A model generated the notes under the pieces. That model had not been told where the DNA came from. It did not search any database and was given only the letters and a program-made list of their open reading frames with translations. A stretch of 64,000 bases of DNA from Kribbella caucasensis. GTDB taxonomy: Bacteria; Actinomycetota; Actinomycetes; Propionibacteriales; Kribbellaceae. The position numbers and the translations under genes are program-made. Shown here in pieces: positions 27,544 through 35,357 of the stretch. Position 1 is the first letter of the stretch, and each line of letters opens with the position of its first letter. Location of the stretch: NCBI RefSeq assembly GCF_004361855.1, contig NZ_SNWQ01000005.1, positions 227,610 to 291,609 of the forward strand, given 5' to 3'.

Positions 27544-28476
27544 ATGGGTACGAATCTGGTGAAGTTCAGCCGGGACACCGCGCGGGACGTTCGGGTGGTT
27601 GCGCGCGGCTGGCGGTGGGGCCGTCGGCCGCAGGTGCCGCGCTCGGCCGAGCCGTACGTGATCCCGCGGGAGAAGTCGGTCTTCCCGACCAAGTGGGCCC
27701 GGACGCCGGCAGCGATCGCCGTCCGGGAGGTGCTGCAGAAGGGCGCGCTGAACTCCGTCCTGCGGTTCGAGGTGAACCCGCAGGTCAGCGGGCTCGACTC
27801 GTTGCTCAAGCTGGACGGGCCCGCGCTGATCGTGGCGAACCACTCGTCGCATCTCGACACCCCGCTCGTGCTTTGCACGCTGCCGGACGCGATGCGGCGA
27901 AAGACCGCGGTGGCCGCCGCGGCCGACTACTTCTTCGACACCTGGTGGCGGGCGACGGCTTCGGCGATCGTGTTCAACACGTTCCCGATCGAGCGCCGTG
28001 GCGGCAAACTCAGTTCGCAGCCCGGCGATCTGCTCGCGGACGGGTGGAACGTGGTCGTCTTCCCTGAGGGCACCCGGTCGCCCGACGGGTGGATGGAACG
28101 GTTCCGGATGGGTGCGGCGTACCTGGCCGTGGAGCACGGCGTACCGGTGGTCCCGGTCGGCATCAAGGGCTCCTTCGCCGCGATGCCTCGTGGTCGGGGC
28201 TGGCCGGTGCCAGGTCGACCTACGGTCGCGGTCCGGTACGGCGATCCGTTGCGGCCGGCTGAGGGTGAGAGTGCGCGTGACTTTGCGCCTCGGATCTCGG
28301 CTGCGGTCTCGGCCTTGCTGGACGAGGAGTCGACCACCTGGTGGGAGGCCCGCCGCCGGGTCGCCGCCGGCACGTCGCCCTCCCAGTCCGGCCCGGACGC
28401 GGCCCGCTGGCGCCGAGTCTGGGAGTCCACCGCCCCCATCAAGCCCGCCGCCACAAAACGCCGCGCCTGGAAGTAA
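27544..28476 (+). CDS. 1-acylglycerol-3-phosphate acyltransferase-like (PlsC family)
   Basis: 310 residues, starting one base after the LarA-like stop codon. The catalytic HX4D motif is NHSSHLDTP (His100, Asp105); the acceptor-binding motif is VFPEGTRSPDGWMERFRMGAAYLA. The family moves acyl groups from acyl-CoA or acyl-ACP to lysophospholipids. With the acyl reductase-like SDR, an alcohol dehydrogenase and the HAD domain in the same operon, it suggests a dedicated membrane or storage lipid, possibly with an ether- or alcohol-type chain. This remains inference. Confidence 0.88.
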   Translation: MGTNLVKFSRDTARDVRVVARGWRWGRRPQVPRSAEPYVIPREKSVFPTKWARTPAAIAVREVLQKGALNSVLRFEVNPQVSGLDSLLKLDGPALIVANHSSHLDTPLVLCTLPDAMRRKTAVAAAADYFFDTWWRATASAIVFNTFPIERRGGKLSSQPGDLLADGWNVVVFPEGTRSPDGWMERFRMGAAYLAVEHGVPVVPVGIKGSFAAMPRGRGWPVPGRPTVAVRYGDPLRPAEGESARDFAPRISAAVSALLDEESTTWWEARRRVAAGTSPSQSGPDAARWRRVWESTAPIKPAATKRRAWK

Positions 28477-28578
28477 GCGGCGGAGTGTGGTGCTGGGCTT
28501 GCGGTCTGTGCAGGTGAGGCGGTCTCGGCGGCCGTCGGGTGGTCCGGACAAGGTCGGCGGATCGGTAGGCTTGGGCGC

Positions 28579-29340
28579 ATGAGCCTTGCCGTGCGAGTGA
28601 TTCCCTGCCTGGATGTGGATGCCGGGCGGGTGGTCAAGGGTGTCAACTTCGCCGACCTGCGCGACGCCGGGGACCCGGTCGAGATGGCCCAGGTGTACGA
28701 CGCGGAGGGGGCCGACGAGCTGACCTTCCTCGACATCACCGCATCGTCGGGATCACGCGAAACGACGTACGAGGTGGTCCGGCGGACGGCCGAGCAGGTG
28801 TTCATCCCGCTCACGGTCGGTGGCGGCGTACGGGAGGCGGCCGACGTGGATCGGCTGCTCCGAGCCGGTGCGGACAAGGTCGGCATCAACACCGGCGCGA
28901 TCGCGCGGCCCGAGGTGATCCGGGAGATCGCGCACCGGTTCGGCAACCAGGTGCTCGTGCTGTCCCTCGACGTACGGCGATCCGCGGAGCAGCCGAGTGG
29001 GTTCGAGGTGACCACGCACGGCGGACGCCGGTCGGCCGGGCTGGACGCGATCGAGTGGGCCCAGCGCGGTTGCGAACTCGGCGCGGGCGAGATCCTCCTC
29101 AACTCGATGGATGCCGACGGCACCAAACAGGGCTTCGACCTGGAACTCATCCGTGCGGTCCGCGCGGTCGTCGACGTACCGCTGATCGCCAGCGGGGGAG
29201 CGGGCGCGCCCGAACACTTCCCGCCGGCGGTTGAGGCGGGCGCGGACGCAGTACTGGCGGCGAGTGTCTTCCACTTCGGCGACCTGCGCCTCGCCGACGT
29301 CAAGAAGTCCCTCCGCGACGCAGGCATCGTGGTCCGGTGA
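28579..29340 (+). CDS. hisF: Imidazole glycerol phosphate synthase, cyclase subunit
   Basis: 253 residues. The TIM barrel begins [22 protein letters not shown], with catalytic Asp11, and has the second catalytic Asp in LSLDVRR (about residue 131). Phosphate-binding motifs GGGVRE, GINTGA and [11 protein letters not shown] are present. It makes the imidazole ring together with HisH, which is not in this window. It lies about 6 kb from priA, separated by the lipid-type operon, and overlaps the MarR gene by four bases (GTGA). Confidence 0.97.
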   Translation: MSLAVRVIPCLDVDAGRVVKGVNFADLRDAGDPVEMAQVYDAEGADELTFLDITASSGSRETTYEVVRRTAEQVFIPLTVGGGVREAADVDRLLRAGADKVGINTGAIARPEVIREIAHRFGNQVLVLSLDVRRSAEQPSGFEVTTHGGRRSAGLDAIEWAQRGCELGAGEILLNSMDADGTKQGFDLELIRAVRAVVDVPLIASGGAGAPEHFPPAVEAGADAVLAASVFHFGDLRLADVKKSLRDAGIVVR

Positions 29341-29837
29341 GCGACATGCTGGCCCAGAACCACCCAACCTCGGCAGACCGGGAACGCCCGGAGAGCAGCA
29401 GCCTGATCGCGGACGTCGAACAGGAACTCTCCGTCCTCCTCCGCCGCTCCCGCTCCGCCTCGATGCAACTCGCCCGCCGAGTCCACCCCGAGATGGACGC
29501 CGCCGGCTACGCCCTGATCTCCCAGATCGAACAAGGCACCTCCGCCGGCGGCCCCGGCGTCCGCGCCTCCGACGTCGCCCAAGCCCTCGGCCTCGACAAA
29601 TCCACTGTCAGCCGAGGCCTCACCCAACTCGAATCCCTCGGCCTGATCGAACGCGTAGGCGACCCCGACGACGGCCGAGCCCGTCTCCTCCGCCTCACCG
29701 ACTCCGGCGCCGCCTCCTTCGGCGCGATGCGCACCCAACGCCGAGCCCAGTTCCGAGCCATCCTCAACCGCTGGGACCCCCCAGACCTCGCCGATCTGGC
29801 CCGCCTACTCTCCCGCTTGAACTCCGACCTCAGCTAA
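29337..29837 (+). CDS. MarR-family transcriptional regulator
   Basis: 166 residues from GTG 29337 (ATG 29346 is also possible). The winged helix is clear: [51 protein letters not shown]. It overlaps the hisF stop codon, so it may be co-transcribed, yet it is unlikely to regulate histidine synthesis; MarR proteins usually respond to phenolic or lipophilic ligands and control a nearby transporter or enzyme. The MFS gene on the other side of the hairpin is one candidate target. Confidence 0.9.
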   Translation: MSDMLAQNHPTSADRERPESSSLIADVEQELSVLLRRSRSASMQLARRVHPEMDAAGYALISQIEQGTSAGGPGVRASDVAQALGLDKSTVSRGLTQLESLGLIERVGDPDDGRARLLRLTDSGAASFGAMRTQRRAQFRAILNRWDPPDLADLARLLSRLNSDLS

Positions 29838-29852
29838 CGGGGCCGAGAGGAC

Positions 29853-29918
29853 CTTGAACAACAACACGGGACCGTGAACTAGCCACAGGTTGTTCACGGT
29901 CCCGCGTTCTTGTTCAAG
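29853..29918. terminator. Long bidirectional terminator-like hairpin
   Basis: Two 27-base arms (29853-29879 and 29892-29918) pair with only two mismatches around a 12-base loop. Each outer arm includes CTTGAACA or TGTTCAAG. It is AT-richer than its surroundings and lies between the converging MarR and MFS genes, so it can end both transcripts. Confidence 0.75.
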
Positions 29919-29989
29919 CCACGTGATTCTGTGCCCGATCAGGCATGGTGGGGGGTGGTCTTGGGGCACACCTGGGTGGGACTGAGCTG

Positions 29990-31276
29990 CTATGACAGCG
30001 GCGCCTCGACCGGCGCCGCTGTCATGGCAGGCGGCTCCAGGTTGTCCAGCGAACGCGTGTGGATGATGGGGGAGCGCAACAACCACAGCACCGCCAGGAA
30101 CCCACCGCAGGCCGAGATCAGTAGCGTCTCCCGTACGCCGATCCACGTGCCGAGGAGTCCGCCGATGACAGCCCCGAGCGGCCGTACGCCGTAGTTGATA
30201 CTGCTGAACGCCCCCGACACCCGGCTCCGCATATGGTCGTGGATAACGGCCGCCTGCAAGGAGTTCAGCGGTACGTCGAAACACATCACCGCGAACGCCC
30301 CCACGAACTCCGCCACCGCCAAAGCCGCCACCCTGACCCACACCGGACCCGTCGCGAACGCGGCCAGCGCGATCGAACCCGGGAACACGATCGCCCCGAA
30401 CGCGATCAACCGCCCAGCGCCGAGCAGCCGGGTCAACGGCGCCGCCGCCACCGCGCCCAGGAGGCCGCCCGACGCGCCGATCCCGAACGCCAGCCCGATC
30501 GTCCCGGCCGACAACTCCAGGGTCCGGCTCGCGAACAGCACCAGCAGCGCCATCCCGATCAGGTTGAAGAAGTTCACCGTCGTCGCGCAGCCCAGACTGG
30601 CCCGCAGATACGGATGCCGCAGTACATAGCCCATCCCCGCCCGGGCCCGTCGCAGCAGCGGCTCCTTCACCTCGTCGGCCTCACCGGCAGGCGTCTTCAG
30701 CCGCGCCAGCTGCACTGCGGAGAACATGAACGACAACGCGTCCACCACGATCGCGACCGGCGCCGTCAGTACCTGTACCAGCACACCACCGGCCGCCGGC
30801 CCGGCCATGAACGAGATCGACCGGGTCGCCGACAACTTGCTGTTGGCCTCCAGGAAGTGGTCCCGCGACACCAGTCGCACGAAGAATGCGGAGTACGCGG
30901 TGTTGAAAACGACGTGCGCGGTCCCGGCCAGGATCGCGATCACGTAGAGCTGGGTGAGCGTGAGCAGGTCGAGCCAGTACGCCGCCGGCAGGGTCAGCAA
31001 CAACACCGTCCGGCTCAGGTCGGCCGCGATCATCAGCGGACGTTTGTCGCGGCGCTGGTCCACCCACGTGCCGATGAACAGCGACAGCAGATTCGGCAAC
31101 CACACCGCCGCGGTCAGGAAGCCGACCTGACTCGGGGACGCGTCGAGCATGGTGACCGCGATCAACGGCAAGGCCAGCTCGCTGATCCGGTCGCCGAACT
31201 CCGACACGGCCTGCGCCGACCAGAAGGTGCGGAACGGGCGGTTACGCCACAGGCTGGTGGCAGGCAAAGTCCTCAC
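29990..31276 (-). CDS. MFS efflux transporter (MFS_3/EntS-like)
   Basis: 428 residues from a GTG at 31276, preceded by GGGAG at eight bases; the open frame continues upstream into the hairpin array but has no site there. About twelve hydrophobic segments. It starts with NRPFRTFWSAQAVSEFGDRISELALPLIAVTML, characteristic of the MFS_3 branch that exports siderophores, macrolides and other small hydrophobic compounds. The motif GTWVDQRRDKRPLMIAADLSR matches the A-motif region. It follows an ArsR-like gene on the same strand and probably belongs to its regulon. Confidence 0.9.
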   Translation of the reverse strand: MRTLPATSLWRNRPFRTFWSAQAVSEFGDRISELALPLIAVTMLDASPSQVGFLTAAVWLPNLLSLFIGTWVDQRRDKRPLMIAADLSRTVLLLTLPAAYWLDLLTLTQLYVIAILAGTAHVVFNTAYSAFFVRLVSRDHFLEANSKLSATRSISFMAGPAAGGVLVQVLTAPVAIVVDALSFMFSAVQLARLKTPAGEADEVKEPLLRRARAGMGYVLRHPYLRASLGCATTVNFFNLIGMALLVLFASRTLELSAGTIGLAFGIGASGGLLGAVAAAPLTRLLGAGRLIAFGAIVFPGSIALAAFATGPVWVRVAALAVAEFVGAFAVMCFDVPLNSLQAAVIHDHMRSRVSGAFSSINYGVRPLGAVIGGLLGTWIGVRETLLISACGGFLAVLWLLRSPIIHTRSLDNLEPPAMTAAPVEAPLS

Positions 31277-31303
31277 AGCTGTTCTCCCTACGAAGGGTCG
31301 GTC

Positions 31304-31434
31304 GGTTGCGTCCGGCAACCGCGAAGGTGATTCGGTTGCGTCGAGCAACCGCGAAATCGGTTGTGTCGAGCAACCGCGAAGGCGTATCGGCTGCGGCCGG
31401 CAACCGCGAGGTCAGTCGGTTGCGCTCGGCAACC
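31304..31434. repeat. Array of five small hairpins between the ArsR and MFS genes
   Basis: Five copies of a 17-base hairpin (GGTTGC-5 bases-GCAACC and variants) begin at 31304, 31334, 31359, 31389 and 31418, every 25-30 bases, with partly conserved links (GCGAAGG). Two copies vary in compensating or near-compensating ways (GGTTGT...GCAACC, GGCTGC...GCAACC). A weaker sixth copy, ATGGTGT-6-ACACCAT, lies inside the ArsR end (31450-31469). The array fills the intergenic part of the ArsR-MFS transcript. Confidence 0.85.
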
Positions 31435-32030
31435 TACGAAGGTCGGTCGATGGTGTCCGGCAACACCATGCGGATCATCCGGACCGGCCGGGCGTCGGCC
31501 GGCGCGCCCTCATCGCCCCGTTGCACGTACGGCGCGATCAGGTCCTGTATTGCGTTCTCCAATGCCTCGAGTTCATCGATCGTGAGGTGGACCCGGGTGT
31601 TCGCCGAGCCGGTCACGCGACTCCATTCCGGATCAAGTGTCGGCTCGGTCTCGGCCAGCCAATGGCGTGCCGAATCCAGCGCCTGGTTCATCATCGTGGC
31701 CATCAACTGCCGCCCCGCCTCGGCGCCTTCGAGGGTGTCCGGCATCTCGAACCGGAATCCGCGGGCGACCGCCTGCCACCAGCGCTGCCGTCGATCGGCA
31801 ACCCCGTCCGGCGGCGGTCCGTCGCTCACCAATCCGAACGACGCGAGGTGCCGCAGGTGCCAGCTGGTCACCGACGGCGAGGCGCCGACGTGCTCGGACA
31901 ACTGGGTCGCGGTCGCCGGCCCGTTCTTCTGCAGATAACTGAGCGCGGCCAGCCGGACCGGATGAGCCAGCGCCCGCATCGCCTGCGGATCGGTGACCTC
32001 GAAATCGCCGTACGGATTTCTGAGAGACAT
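31434..32030 (-). CDS. ArsR-family (HTH_20) transcriptional regulator
   Basis: 198 residues from the ATG at 32030. The winged helix is NPYGDFEVTDPQAMRALAHPVRLAALSYLQ then ATATQLSEHVGASPSVTSWHLRHLASFGLV. The C-terminal 110 residues are not a metal site (no Cys cluster), as in the HTH_20 subgroup that often governs a neighbouring MFS gene. Its stop codon falls at the edge of the hairpin array. The MFS gene lies 157 bases downstream on the same strand. An inverted repeat over its start codon is the likely operator. Confidence 0.9.
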   Translation of the reverse strand: MSLRNPYGDFEVTDPQAMRALAHPVRLAALSYLQKNGPATATQLSEHVGASPSVTSWHLRHLASFGLVSDGPPPDGVADRRQRWWQAVARGFRFEMPDTLEGAEAGRQLMATMMNQALDSARHWLAETEPTLDPEWSRVTGSANTRVHLTIDELEALENAIQDLIAPYVQRGDEGAPADARPVRMIRMVLPDTIDRPS

Positions 32031-32051
32031 GTTTCGAGAGTAATCTCTCAG
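32020..32051 (-). promoter_or_regulatory. Candidate ArsR operator
   Basis: Arms CTGAGAGA (32020-32027) and TCTCTCAG (32044-32051) are perfectly inverted, with the ArsR start codon between them; a nested repeat GAGAG-TAAT-CTCTC occupies 32036-32049. On the minus strand the inner dyad ends seven bases before the ATG, so the -10 region would be covered. Autorepression is the simple reading. Confidence 0.5.
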
Positions 32052-32171
32052 ATCTCGGGAAGGCAACCCTCGCGGGAAACCCGAAGCTTTCGATCCACTC
32101 GTTCCACCGCCGGGAGATCGGCGGGACCGGGGTGGTGGGGTAGGGAAGGAAATTGGAGGGAACCTGATCGG

Positions 32172-32708
32172 GTGGCTGCGCGTGTTACCGGTGTGAGGGA
32201 CCCCGAGGCGGATCCGAATGCGGAGGTCGCGGCGCTCTATGCCCGCACCTGGCCGCGTCTGATCGGCGTACTGGTGTCCATCGGCGGGTCCCGTGCCGAC
32301 GCCGAGGAGGTCGCGCAGGACGCGTACGTGAAGTTGCTCGGCCGGTGGAGCAGCGTCCGCCGGTACGACGATCCGGAGGCCTGGGTGCGGGCGGTCGCGG
32401 TACGGACGCTGATCAGCCGGTTGCGTCGTCAGCAGGTGGCGGCGAAGGCCTCGGCCAAGTTGCTGGGAAGGACTGGGGAAGTGCGGGAGCCGGACGGGGA
32501 AGCCCTGGATGTCGCGGCGGCGTTGGCGAGGATCACGCCGGCCCAGCGAGCCGTCGTGGTGCTGCACCACGTGATGGATCTGTCGATCGAGCAGATCGCC
32601 GACGAGCTGCAACTGCCCCCGGGCACCGTGAAGTCCCGGTTGGCCCGGGCGCGACAGGCGCTGGCCCCGCTGCTCGCTGTCGAAGAGGAGGTGCCGCGCC
32701 ATGCCTGA
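32172..32708 (+). CDS. SigE-family (ECF-like) RNA polymerase sigma factor
   Basis: 178 residues from GTG 32172, with GGAGGG 11 bases upstream; GTG 32193 is a fallback. Region 2 is at residues 10-75 (AALYARTWPRLIGVLVSIGGSRADAEEVAQDAYVKLL) and region 4 at 105-165 (TPAQRAVVVLHHVMDLSIEQIADELQLPPGTVKSRLARARQAL). It overlaps by eight bases a gene for a one-helix membrane protein, the usual arrangement for a sigma factor and its anti-sigma partner. The signal and regulon are unknown. Confidence 0.9.
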   Translation: MAARVTGVRDPEADPNAEVAALYARTWPRLIGVLVSIGGSRADAEEVAQDAYVKLLGRWSSVRRYDDPEAWVRAVAVRTLISRLRRQQVAAKASAKLLGRTGEVREPDGEALDVAAALARITPAQRAVVVLHHVMDLSIEQIADELQLPPGTVKSRLARARQALAPLLAVEEEVPRHA

Positions 32709-33309
32709 GCTCGGGCCTGAGGTGAGAGACCTGCTGGTCGAATACGTCGACGAGCAGACGCCGCGGGAGGCACCGCCGTTCGCGGGAGTGGAGCGGGTGG
32801 TTCGGCGGCGGAAGCGCCGGCGCAATCAGCTCGCCGTCGCGGCCATGGTGGTGCTCGTGGCCGGGATCGCCCTGATCGGCTCCAACCTGCCGCAGGCGGA
32901 GGAACCCGCGGCGCCGACGGAGACGCCCACCGTCAGCGTGCTCGACGACGGGCCGCCGCCGGCTCAGTTCAAGTTCGGTACCACGTTGCTGATACTGCAG
33001 AAGGAGATCCGGGTGTCGGCTGTGCGGCCGTCGCCGGATTCACCTTCCGTGCTGGTGGTCGAGACGGTCCGGGATGAGGCGGCGGGGGAGACCTGCCTGC
33101 CGCACACCGTGGTCCGGATCCTCTCCCAGGACGCGGCCACGGTCCGGATCGCCGCGTACCGGTACTCGGTCGCACCGGACCAGCCCGAGACCCAGGAGTG
33201 CTTCAAGCCCCAGGGCGGACCGTTGCGGATTCAGCTGGACCTGCGCTCGTCCCTCGCCGGCCGGACGGTCCTGGCCGGCAGCACAGGCGACCGAGTGGTG
33301 CTGAACTGA
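32701..33309 (+). CDS. Single-pass membrane protein, probable anti-sigma partner
   Basis: 202 residues. Residues 1-38 are cytosolic and end in a basic cluster (RRRKRRR); one membrane helix follows at about 41-61; the remaining 140 residues lie outside the membrane, including two Cys (TCLP, QECF) that may form a disulphide. It has no clear zinc anti-sigma motif (HxxxCxxC), so it would belong to the less conserved TM-type partners found with SigE-family factors. The eight-base overlap with the sigma gene supports joint translation. Confidence 0.7.
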   Translation: MPELGPEVRDLLVEYVDEQTPREAPPFAGVERVVRRRKRRRNQLAVAAMVVLVAGIALIGSNLPQAEEPAAPTETPTVSVLDDGPPPAQFKFGTTLLILQKEIRVSAVRPSPDSPSVLVVETVRDEAAGETCLPHTVVRILSQDAATVRIAAYRYSVAPDQPETQECFKPQGGPLRIQLDLRSSLAGRTVLAGSTGDRVVLN

Positions 33310-33352
33310 CGTCCTCGCCGGGGCGGACCGCGACCACCCCGGCGAGGACGTC
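33308..33352. terminator. Bidirectional terminator hairpin
   Basis: A perfect 16-bp stem (33308-33323, GACGTCCTCGCCGGGG, with 33337-33352) around a 13-base loop. It begins inside the stop codon of the membrane-protein gene and lies 40 bases from the end of the converging GNAT gene. Confidence 0.78.
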
Positions 33353-33392
33353 GACCGCAATGTATCTCCGCCGCGGAGCACCAACGCGAGCT

Positions 33393-34364
33393 TCAGCGGG
33401 CCGGGATCACCTGCGTCCAGATGTCGCTGGTCACGGTCGGGCGCATGCCGACGCCCAGGTACAGGCCGACCGCCGGCGTCGGATTCGAGTTGTCCACATG
33501 CAGCATCGTCCCGCTCCGCCCGGCCGCCGCATCCAGTGCGAACTGATCCCGCAGCAAGTACTTCGCCAACCCCCGCCCACGAGCCTCCGCGAGTACGGCG
33601 AGCCGTCCGATATACCCGCAGTCCTCACTCGCCACGAAGTTGTCGCTGCACTCCCGCGCCGCGACGGCCCGCCCATCGATCTCCAGCAACGTCATCAGCG
33701 ACCAGTCGAAGGTCGACCGCGCTTCCCGTGACGCCAGCCAATCGTCGTACGGCGGCGGCACCGCCCCGGGCTGATCCGCGAACGTCGTCGCGATCACCTG
33801 ATGAGCAGCCCGCCGCGTCGCGTCGTCGAAGGTCCCACGCCGTACTGCGACCCCGGCCGGCGCCGGCGGAGCCTCGAGCGTTGGCTCGTGGTCGATCCGC
33901 ATCCGCTGGTGCGAGGTCTCCAAGGTCATCCCGCGCTCGCTGAGCAGCGCGACCATCGCCTCGTCCTCGCGCAGCACACCGACCTTGACCGTCACCTCAT
34001 CCAGGCCGGTGGACATCGTCGAGCAGTGCGCGGTGCCGTTGTCGAGGAGCCAACCCGCGACTACCCGGTCGGCGGCGAAGACGTCCAGGCTGATGCGATC
34101 CGTGCCGATGTGCAGGAGTGCTGAGCTGGTGCCGACGATCTCGGTGCCGTCGAACACGAGCCAGCTGTCGGTGGCGAGGCTGAGCGCGGGGTTGCGGAGG
34201 TAGTCCGCAACATTGTCCAGACTGTGCTTCGGATAGCCGAGCAGCCTCGTCGTGTACGCGGCCATCTGGGCGTGGATCGCCTCGATGTCATCGGGCCGGA
34301 TCGGCCGGACGGTCAGCCCGGCGGGCAGGTTCCCGGGCAGGTTCGCAGGCGTGTTTGCGGGCAT
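33393..34364 (-). CDS. GNAT-family acetyltransferase, two-domain (downstream paralogue)
   Basis: 323 residues. Two GNAT-like halves: residues 15-150 (LTVRPIRPDDIEAIHAQMAAY ...) and about 165-320, with the active acetyl-CoA loop in YIGRLAVLAEARGRGLAKYLLRDQFALDAA and NSNPTPAVGLYLGVGM at the end. The N-terminus repeats PANTPANLPGNLPAG, a Pro/Asn-rich lead that may be unstructured. It is the tandem paralogue of the gene at 34364, with which it overlaps by one base (TGATG). Substrate unknown. Confidence 0.85.
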   Translation of the reverse strand: MPANTPANLPGNLPAGLTVRPIRPDDIEAIHAQMAAYTTRLLGYPKHSLDNVADYLRNPALSLATDSWLVFDGTEIVGTSSALLHIGTDRISLDVFAADRVVAGWLLDNGTAHCSTMSTGLDEVTVKVGVLREDEAMVALLSERGMTLETSHQRMRIDHEPTLEAPPAPAGVAVRRGTFDDATRRAAHQVIATTFADQPGAVPPPYDDWLASREARSTFDWSLMTLLEIDGRAVAARECSDNFVASEDCGYIGRLAVLAEARGRGLAKYLLRDQFALDAAAGRSGTMLHVDNSNPTPAVGLYLGVGMRPTVTSDIWTQVIPAR

Positions 34365-35317
34365 CAGTCGATCGCCAGTTTCAGGCGCCAGACGTCGATC
34401 ACGAGGACGGCGCGCATGCGGACCGACAGGTAGAGATCGAGCGCCGGTGTTGGGTTGTTCGTGTCCACATGCAGGATCGTTCCGGTCCGGCCGACTGCGG
34501 CGTCACGGGCGAACGCGTCACGCAGGAGGTACTTCGCGAGACCACGCCCGCGCGCCTCCCGGAGTACGCCCAACCGCCCTATGTAGTTGCAGTTCTCATC
34601 CGGAACGAACTCGTCCGTGCACTCCAGGAAGGCAACCGCCCGGCCGTCGACCTCGAGCAGCGTGATCTGCGACCAGTCGAACGTCGACCGCGAGTCATGC
34701 GCCTCGAACCACTCGTCGTACGGCCGCGGGATGAACCCGAACTGCCCGTCGAAACTCGCATTCAGTACTGCGTGCGCCGCGCGCCGGCTGGCGTCGTCGG
34801 GTGCGCCGCGGCGAACCACCACACCGGGCGGAGGTTCGGGGACCGGCGGCCTTTCGGTGTGGTCCACGCGCATCCGGTGGTACGTCGTACCGGGGGTGAA
34901 ACCGCGATCCGCCAGCAGGACGCGCTTGCTCTCATCGGTCCGGTACGCACCGGTGTCGACGGAGATCTCGGTATGGCCCTCACTCCGGCCGAGTTCGGCG
35001 GCGCGGACCAGGATCCGGTCGAGCAGCCAGTCGGCGACCACGCGTTCTTCGGCGACCACCTCGATGTCGACGATCTGGCGATCTCCCTTGGCGAAGACAG
35101 TCCCGTAGCCCGCAACCCGATCGCCGTCGTACACCAGCCAGCCGTCGGTTTCGGGGTCGAACCCGGGCTCGGCCAGTTCGTCGACCATGTCGTCGAGGGT
35201 GTAGTCGGCGAACCCGACCGCCGCGATGTTCCGGGCCGCGACCAGCTCGAAGATCGCCTCCGTATCGGACACGGTCGGCCGGCGGAAGGTGTGGTGAACG
35301 GGCAGTACGGCGGTCAT
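34364..35317 (-). CDS. GNAT-family acetyltransferase, two-domain (upstream paralogue)
   Basis: 317 residues from the ATG at 35317. It shares with its neighbour the runs RSTFDWS, LLE-DGRAVA, YIGRLGVLREARGRGLAKYLLRD and NNPTPALDLYL, so the two arose by tandem duplication. The N-terminal half (HTFRRPTVSDTEAIFELVAARN ...) has diverged more. The enzyme would acetylate a small molecule or peptide. Both genes form one transcript, and the pair lies between the sigma operon and dacB. Confidence 0.85.
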   Translation of the reverse strand: MTAVLPVHHTFRRPTVSDTEAIFELVAARNIAAVGFADYTLDDMVDELAEPGFDPETDGWLVYDGDRVAGYGTVFAKGDRQIVDIEVVAEERVVADWLLDRILVRAAELGRSEGHTEISVDTGAYRTDESKRVLLADRGFTPGTTYHRMRVDHTERPPVPEPPPGVVVRRGAPDDASRRAAHAVLNASFDGQFGFIPRPYDEWFEAHDSRSTFDWSQITLLEVDGRAVAFLECTDEFVPDENCNYIGRLGVLREARGRGLAKYLLRDAFARDAAVGRTGTILHVDTNNPTPALDLYLSVRMRAVLVIDVWRLKLAID

Positions 35318-35357
35318 GCGATCAGCCTGGAGAACGACCGCCGTACTGTCCATCGCA

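Noticed and set aside
30233..31330. A plus-strand frame antisense to the MFS gene
   Set aside because: Composition is an Arg/Gln/His-rich shadow; the minus-strand frame has membrane helices and an MFS signature.
31304..31469. Regular repeats that might be a CRISPR array
   Set aside because: The repeat is only 17 bases and internally palindromic, links are 8-13 bases and themselves partly conserved, and no cas gene is present.
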